From Guptibacillus hwajinpoensis (GTDB lineage Bacteria; Bacillota; Bacilli; Bacillales; Bacillaceae_J), in assembly GCA_016841285.1 (NCBI GenBank), contig JAENZK010000003.1, positions 1-44,201 of the forward strand: DNA of 44,201 nt, written 5' to 3'. The position numbers were made by a program, and so were the translations under genes. Position 1 is the first letter of the stretch. Each line of letters starts with the position of its first letter. The notes beneath the pieces are model-generated. The model saw only the letters and a list, made by a program, of their open reading frames with translations, was not told the origin of the DNA and made no database searches. Below, piece after piece: positions 38,084 through 44,201 of this stretch.

Positions 38084-40345
38084 TTGAAGGAATATATTAT
38101 TAATCATAAGAGTATCATATTAAATACTTTTTATAGTTTAATATTATTACTTATCACCATAATTTTATTAATGCCTTACTTAAATTATATTTTTGTATTT
38201 GAAAATCGTGTTATTATTCATTCGCTTTTCGAATTGTTGAACATTTTTATTGCATATTCTATCTTTGTATATGGTTGGTACGCTTATCCATATATATTAT
38301 CAAGAACATACCTTTGGCTACCTATAATCTTTTTCTCATTAGGTACTTTAAGTTTACTGCACATGCTTACATATGCGGGAATGCCTACTTTTATTACGGA
38401 AAGTTCTGAGGTAAAGGAAGCATGGTTCGCTGTCTTAGGGAGATTAATACAAGCAATTGGAATGTTGATATTAATATTATTTTTGCTTAAGGACAAAAAG
38501 GGAAAGTTAATAAAGAGGAATTGGCTAATATTACCAACCTCCTTAATTTTGTTAATTATAGCATCCATTATTTTTATTAATGAGGACCACCTACCGGCAT
38601 TTATATTGAATGGTCAGTTCACATTATTAACAAAGATTACATATTCTTCATTTTTTGGGATTTTTGCATTTTCAATTATTTGTATCATCAAAAATTTAAA
38701 AAAAGTGAAAGATATTATTTATATATATTTGCTCATAGGTATATCGTTTTTACTCATAAGTAGCTTGTTTCCTATAATATTTAATGGTGCCCAAGGCTAT
38801 TATAATTTATTTATCCACCTATTATATGCACTTGGTAGTGTTTATATCTTTATTGGCTTTTATTCTTCCAAACTCCAGTTAACCTTCTTAGAGAAGGAAA
38901 AAATAGAAGAAGATTTAACCACTACCCAAACTTTATTAGAAGCTTTTTTTGATAATACACCTGCAGGAATGTTAATTCTTGATAAACAGGGGAAAGTAAT
39001 ACGTGCAAATAAAGGATTTGAAGTTCTTTTAGGAACAGAACAATCTGATATTATCGGTAGCGACTTCAAGACAATTTTTACAGAATCTAAGGACATTAAT
39101 GAAAAGCTAGAAGGAGTTCTTAACGGATTAAAAATTACAAATTTTGAGATCTCCCAAAAACGGGGAAATGGAGAAACCGTCTATCTCCTTATTACTTTAT
39201 CGGGTATTAATAATAGTAAAAATAATAAAAATATTGCTGTTGTTATCAAAGACATTACAGAACGAAAACAATTTGAGCAAAGGCTTCAGGAAGCAAAACA
39301 AGAATTAACTGATACAATCCGTCAACAGCAAGGAATTATTTTTAAATACCATAAAGTTGACAATTCCTTTATCCATACGTTTTTTGATGGAGAGTTGCTT
39401 TATAATATTGGTCTTACCCCTGAGAAAATGATTGGACATAAATTCAAGTCCCCTTTAGGAGATAAGGAATTAGATCATCTCATACATTATTATCAAACTG
39501 CTTGGGACGGTCTTGATGTAAACTTTGAATTGAAATGGAAACAATCCACCTTAGCTGTTTCATTAAAACCAATAAAAAAGGGGGCAAAAGTTGTCGAAGT
39601 TGTAGGTTCAATCATTGACATTACGCAATTAAAAAAGACAGAAGAATTATTAAGAAAGTCTGAAAAACTTGCGGTAGTTGGAGAATTGGCTGCTGGCGTA
39701 GCACATGAAATTCGAAATCCACTTACAACTTTAAAAGGTTTCACCCAACTACTGAGGGAAGAAGTTGACCAAAAGCGTTTACCGTTATTCGATTTTATGT
39801 CGTCAGAGCTAGAAAGAATTGAGATGATTACAAATGAGTTTATGACCATTGCAAAGCCGCAAGCTATTGAATACAAGGCAACTAAGATTAAGAAAATTAT
39901 AAATCAAGTTCTAGCCATCTTAGAGCCGCAAGCAATATTACAGAATGTAGTTATTAACAATCTGGATATCGATACTGACATTGAAGTTCTTTGTGATGAA
40001 AATCAGTTAAAGCAAGTATTCATTAATATTATCAAGAATGCTTTTGAAGCAATGCCGAATGGTGGAAACCTTATGGTTGAAATAAAAGAAGCATCTAATC
40101 ACTATATAGCAATTTCAATAAGAGACACTGGTGTCGGAATTCCGGAAGAAATCATTCCAAAACTGTGCGAGCCTTTCTATACTTTAAAGGAAAAAGGTAC
40201 AGGTTTAGGATTAATGGTTAGTTACCGAATCATAGAAGCTCATAAAGGAAACATTGAATTTTCAAGTGAGTTATCTAAAGGAACGGAGGTTAAAGTGAAA
40301 TTACCACAATATTCAAATGTAAGTTCTAGTTTAAGGGCCGTTTGA
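38084..40345 (+). CDS. Membrane sensor histidine kinase (MASE3-like N-terminus, two PAS regions, HisKA, HATPase)
   Basis: Multi-TM N-terminus (FENRVIIHSLFELLNIFIAYSIFVYGWYAYPYILSRTYLWLPIIFFSLGTLSLLHMLTYAGMP), GELAAGVAHEIRNPLTTLKGFTQLL H-box, N/G boxes; TTG 38084 follows AGGAGG. Confidence 0.9.
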   Translation: MKEYIINHKSIILNTFYSLILLLITIILLMPYLNYIFVFENRVIIHSLFELLNIFIAYSIFVYGWYAYPYILSRTYLWLPIIFFSLGTLSLLHMLTYAGMPTFITESSEVKEAWFAVLGRLIQAIGMLILILFLLKDKKGKLIKRNWLILPTSLILLIIASIIFINEDHLPAFILNGQFTLLTKITYSSFFGIFAFSIICIIKNLKKVKDIIYIYLLIGISFLLISSLFPIIFNGAQGYYNLFIHLLYALGSVYIFIGFYSSKLQLTFLEKEKIEEDLTTTQTLLEAFFDNTPAGMLILDKQGKVIRANKGFEVLLGTEQSDIIGSDFKTIFTESKDINEKLEGVLNGLKITNFEISQKRGNGETVYLLITLSGINNSKNNKNIAVVIKDITERKQFEQRLQEAKQELTDTIRQQQGIIFKYHKVDNSFIHTFFDGELLYNIGLTPEKMIGHKFKSPLGDKELDHLIHYYQTAWDGLDVNFELKWKQSTLAVSLKPIKKGAKVVEVVGSIIDITQLKKTEELLRKSEKLAVVGELAAGVAHEIRNPLTTLKGFTQLLREEVDQKRLPLFDFMSSELERIEMITNEFMTIAKPQAIEYKATKIKKIINQVLAILEPQAILQNVVINNLDIDTDIEVLCDENQLKQVFINIIKNAFEAMPNGGNLMVEIKEASNHYIAISIRDTGVGIPEEIIPKLCEPFYTLKEKGTGLGLMVSYRIIEAHKGNIEFSSELSKGTEVKVKLPQYSNVSSSLRAV

Positions 40346-40883
40346 ATTTGATCCCGCGCTTCCTTTAACTCTATTTTAGACTTGCAAATATTGCTGCAAT
40401 AAGTATAGCTTTGATAATTGAGTATTAGGACACATAATTCCAGATTCCTTAACTTTAATCCAGTGGAAAATCTGACATAATGTGTGTTTTTTTCAATATA
40501 TTTCGGAATAGGCAAAATATCAAATTTTAGTGAATAACAATGATAAGCAATATTCCAACGGTCTCTCGCTTGATTTACGTGATTCATGGATGGGCGGAGG
40601 CTTTACACCAGTGTATGCTGCCGGTAGTGAAGTTGGCGGGAAATGTTAAGAAATATAAATTAAATATTAGTATAAAATGTGTAACCGCCTTTTTCACGAG
40701 GGATGTTTTTTCATTTTTCTCTTCTTGTTCACATTTTTTTTATAACAATAGCTTTTAAAATTGCAAGTTGTGATATCGATGGATTGATTAAACAGTTTAG
40801 AAGTATTTTTTTTTGAAAATTAAGACAGTATAAAATAAAATGCGAATTATGTCCGCAGTCACGTTCGAGTCGTATATATGGCG

Positions 40884-40929
40884 AGTGGCGATGAGGGGCT
40901 TACCATTAACAGTCACCCTCATTGCCACT
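40884..40929. repeat. Strong hairpin
   Basis: AGTGGCGATGAGGG (40884-40897) / CCCTCATTGCCACT (40916-40929), 13 of 14 pair plus one wobble. Confidence 0.7.
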
Positions 40930-40939
40930 GGCGATTTAA

Positions 40940-41740
40940 TAGCATATATATCTATCCTTCTTCAATTTTTCTTTAAGTTCATGATTCATTTTCAGTAAAG
41001 TATTTCTGTTTTCTCCAAATATTGAATTCCCTTACGATATTGTTCTATTGTTGCCTCAGTCTTGGCAATTACATCAAGATATGTGTCTTCGACTTCTAGT
41101 TTTCCCTGTTGCACTTTTAATCCCCTAATTACTGTTCATTGAATACCCGGTGAATATGCGATTTGCCAACAATCTTATTTCCTTGTAGAAAGGCATCCAA
41201 TAGACTTGGGCTAAAAAATCGTATTAATCCTCCGAGGGACACCTTTACTAAAGATATAAATAGCCTGAATAGTCTCATCAGAAAAGATTTCATGGGGTAT
41301 TTCTATTTATTACCATCAATTGATGTTGAATTTACTTTTTCGTTCCTGTTCAGATAAGCCCATAAATAGATACCGATGAGAATAAATCGCAAATCCTGTA
41401 TCTTAGATTCTGTAAAATGGTGTGCTTAAACAAAAATAATGACAGAAATCTTTTTTTCGTTTTCATAGATATCTTACATTAAATACTGATATTGTCGTTT
41501 TGCCTCTGTTGATTGAGAGGCAGGTTGTATTCCAAAATATTGTAATACCTCATTGTAATAAAGTTTTGGAGTTAAGGCGGATTCACACAAATATAAATAA
41601 CGGCATTTCGTTTGATCCAAACTTCCTACTAGAAATCTTACTTACAACCATTGATTTTCCCCTTCCGGCCTCTCGTGTTAATAGACAAAATTGTCCCTGT
41701 TGTGTCGCATATTCTAAACGAACGTTGGCTTCCTGAAAGC
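40940..41740 (-). pseudogene. ExeA/TnsC-type transposition AAA ATPase relic
   Basis: Minus strand: FQEANVRLEYATQQGQFCLLTREAGRGKSMVV (degenerate Walker A), ETIQAIYIFSKGVPRRINT, with stops and frameshifts. Confidence 0.75.
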
Positions 41741-41742
41741 TT

Positions 41743-41865
41743 GATAAAGAGCCGAAAATTGACGATTCACCACCTACCCTCGTTTCTAAGTATTTAGAAC
41801 GATTAAAAAAGAAACAAGAGGAAGAAAAACGGAAACAACTTGGAACACCTAGCTATGTAAATTGA
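41743..41865 (+). pseudogene. Transposase C-terminal relic
   Basis: DKEPKIDDSPPTLVSKYLERLKKKQEEEKRKQLGTPSYVN*, immediately upstream of an ATPase-like N-terminus. Confidence 0.5.
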
Positions 41866-41893
41866 AAAAGAAACAGTCAGGGGGGCAAGGTGA

Positions 41894-41983
41894 ATGTTAG
41901 ATTTCTTTGAAATGAAAGAGGTTCCATTTACTCGTGAATTATCAACGAATCAATTATTGGGTTATCATTGGGATTATAGGTAA
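41894..41983 (+). pseudogene. N-terminal fragment of ExeA-type transposition ATPase
   Basis: MLDFFEMKEVPFTRELSTNQLLGYHWDYR*. Confidence 0.65.
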
Positions 41984-42163
41984 AACCTATATCTATATTT
42001 GAATAAACTATTTTACTTTATCTTTATTTTATGTAAAATTAAATTATTGTATTCAGATATTTTTGAAAATTAAAACAACAATAAATTATTTTCTATGAAA
42101 TTACTTAAATTCTAGTGAATTTTTCTAAACTGATTATATTAATAAAAAAGGTGGAATGGTTTT

Positions 42164-43660
42164 ATGTCAACAATTGTTCAAATCAATCCGAATGTAATTT
42201 CATATACATCGACACCGAAGAAATTCCTCATTGACGGGCAATGTGTGAACTCCCAATCAGAGAAGGTTATCGAAGTGTTCAATCCATCAACGGGAGAAGT
42301 TATTACCACGGTACCGCAAGGTGGTAAGGAAGATGTAGAACTTGCAGTCCGTGCTGCAAGAAAGGCCTATGAAGAAGGACCATGGCCTGCTATGAAGCCG
42401 AACGAACGCGCCAGGCTGATTATGAAACTTGCGGCATTGCTTGAGAAACATCGAGAAGAATTTTCACAATTGGATCCCTTGGATATGGGACTCCCTATCA
42501 GTGTTGCTCCTTTCTTGCTAGAGTTGGGAATGCAGCATTTGGAATATTACGCAGGATGGACAACTAAGTTGACAGGGGAAACTATGCCTGTATCAAGTGC
42601 GGGTAATTACTTTGCGTATACCAGTCGGGAACCCATAGGTATTGTCGGCGCCATTACCTCTTGGAATGGCGGGGTGGCATCCGCTATTAAGAAAATCGCA
42701 CCAGCGTTAGCAACAGGCAATACAATTGTATTGAAACCATCGGAATTGGCGCCGCTTTCAGCCCTTCGCTTAGGAGAGCTTGTCCAAGAAGCTGGATTTC
42801 CAGATGGCGTACTCAACCTTGTTACCGGCTTTGCAGATGTGGGTTCCGCTTTGGTGGAACATCCAGAAGTTGATATGGTGGCATTCACAGGTTCAACGGT
42901 CGTTGGAAAAGAAATCATCAAGGCTTCTGCCGGCACTGTGAAGAAATTGTTAATGGAACTTGGTGGTAAATCGGCTCATATTATTTTCGCAGATTCGGAT
43001 TATGAGCTTGCTATCAAGAACGCGGCTCATGCTATCTTCAGGCAGTCTGGACAGGTGTGCTTTGGAGGTTCGCGATTGTTTGTAGAAAAGAAGATATACG
43101 ATAAGTTCTTAAGTGATTTGGCTGAATATACCAAGACGATTAAGGTGGGTCACTGCTTGGATAAGGAAGCATTTATGGGACCGTTAATTTCTAAAGAACA
43201 TAGAAACCGTGTGCTTAACTATGTTCACTTGGCTCAGGATGACGGAGCGGAAGTGTTATGTGGCGGTAGTACTCTCAATGGTGTGGAATATTCGAATGGA
43301 TTTTTCATGAAGCCTACCGTCTTAGCAAACGTGAATAACAGCATGAGGGTGTGTCAAGAGGAAATCTTTGGTCCAGTATTGGCGGCGATGCCATTTGACA
43401 GCGAAGAGGAAGTGATCCGTCTAGCGAACCGGTCTAATTATGGTTTGGGTGGTGGCATCTCTACGACAAATCTTGGGAAGGCGCACCGGATCGCACATGC
43501 TTTAAAAACAGGGAATATATGGATCAACTCTTACGGCCTTTCCGATCCCGCAGTTCCTTTTGGCGGATATAAGCAAAGCGGAATTGGTAAAGAGCATGCG
43601 TCCGCCTCGATTGACATGTATACGGAAACGAAGAGCGTGTGGGTTAACTTGGACGTGTAA
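42164..43660 (+). CDS. Aldehyde dehydrogenase family protein
   Basis: FTGSTVVGKEIIKASAGTVKKLLMELGGKSAHIIF, FRQSGQVCFGGSRLFV, PFGGYKQSGIGKEHA. Confidence 0.95.
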   Translation: MSTIVQINPNVISYTSTPKKFLIDGQCVNSQSEKVIEVFNPSTGEVITTVPQGGKEDVELAVRAARKAYEEGPWPAMKPNERARLIMKLAALLEKHREEFSQLDPLDMGLPISVAPFLLELGMQHLEYYAGWTTKLTGETMPVSSAGNYFAYTSREPIGIVGAITSWNGGVASAIKKIAPALATGNTIVLKPSELAPLSALRLGELVQEAGFPDGVLNLVTGFADVGSALVEHPEVDMVAFTGSTVVGKEIIKASAGTVKKLLMELGGKSAHIIFADSDYELAIKNAAHAIFRQSGQVCFGGSRLFVEKKIYDKFLSDLAEYTKTIKVGHCLDKEAFMGPLISKEHRNRVLNYVHLAQDDGAEVLCGGSTLNGVEYSNGFFMKPTVLANVNNSMRVCQEEIFGPVLAAMPFDSEEEVIRLANRSNYGLGGGISTTNLGKAHRIAHALKTGNIWINSYGLSDPAVPFGGYKQSGIGKEHASASIDMYTETKSVWVNLDV

Positions 43661-43725
43661 GAGATTCATTAAACGCGAGAGGTTAATAGATTACCAATTC
43701 AGTCAGTGACAAAAATTTTTATGAA

Positions 43726-43769
43726 AAATATGTCCGTTTGTATTGGAAATGCAGCGGACATATTTTTTT
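43726..43769 (+). terminator. Intrinsic terminator after aldehyde dehydrogenase
   Basis: AAATATGTCCG / CGGACATATTT with T run. Confidence 0.88.
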
Positions 43770-44040
43770 GCAAAATTGACTGTTTTCTCCTTAAGCTCTC
43801 GTAGTGAGTCGAAAAAAGAAATAAGGTATTCGGAAAAGATATTATTTGCAGAAAGAATGGAGAAAAATAACGAGGGTCTCATTGTCAAAACATTCTTTAC
43901 CACGGTATGCAGTTTTCCTAGCTAGTTTGTATTTCAAAAAAATACATAAACTGTAAGTTTTTGAGGGGAAATCACAAAAAAACTTAAAATAAAGAGTTTC
44001 AAAAAGTTGAGGATAATTAAGAATAAACCGTAATTCCTAG

Positions 44041-44201
44041 ATGCAGTAAAAAGGTGGGCTTCATCAAGAATAATGACTGGAATCTATTTTTCGTTTTCAT
44101 AGATTTCTAACATTAAAGACTGATATTGTCGTTTTGCCTCTTTTGATCGAGAGGCAGGCTGTACTCCAATACACTATAATACCTAATGGTAAAACAATTT
44201 T
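44041..44201 (-). pseudogene. Second ExeA/TnsC-type ATPase relic, continuing past the window
   Basis: Minus strand RSKEAKRQYQSLMLEIYENEK*IPVIILDEAHLFTA (Walker B); ungapped direct repeat of 41407-41567. Confidence 0.8.

Noticed and set aside
40240-40587. 115-aa minus-strand ORF overlapping the kinase 3' end
   Set aside because: Possible relic but no identifiable family; overlaps a real CDS
43743-43925. 60-aa ORF after aldehyde dehydrogenase
   Set aside because: Begins inside the terminator hairpin and has no plausible SD or domain
1-44201. CRISPR arrays, tRNA or rRNA genes, prophage or defence islands
   Set aside because: No regularly spaced repeats, cloverleaf genes or recognisable phage/defence proteins were seen by eye

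Overview
AT-rich Bacillaceae-type (Firmicutes) chromosomal window, mostly + strand. About 1-25 kb is a dense acyl-CoA catabolic island: ADP-forming acyl-CoA synthetase (cut by the window start), two enoyl-CoA hydratases, SDRs, a DctPQM TRAP transporter, a LysR and two tandem IclR regulators, a nitronate monooxygenase-family protein, two acyl-CoA dehydrogenases, HMG-CoA lyase, thiolase, CoA-transferase, two MaoC-type hydratase halves, EtfBA and a FadF-like Fe-S oxidoreductase. 25-28.5 kb holds three tandem MFS paralogues, the first a deletion pseudogene, with a short second-fadF relic between copies 1 and 2. 28.7-34.2 kb has a leucine-type T-box leader, leuA and pyruvate carboxylase. 34.2-40.4 kb is sporulation-flavoured and partly decayed: an unannotated 45-aa Sda-like ORF, a frameshifted malic enzyme, a cwlD pseudogene, salA/mrp, an IS1182-type relic and a MASE3/PAS histidine kinase. 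40.8-44.2 kb has decayed, rearranged ExeA/TnsC-type ATPase transposon remnants flanking an aldehyde dehydrogenase gene. Main second-look items: the Sda-like gene next to a sensor kinase, a promoter/operator architecture shared by three distant transcription units, a T-box leader containing a cre-like palindrome, a perfect cre match before the TRAP operon, the fadF relic, a possible AUU start for fadF, interleaved inverted repeats before the CoA-transferase, and direct IS relics bracketing the aldehyde dehydrogenase. All calls come from reading the sequence; no database search was run.
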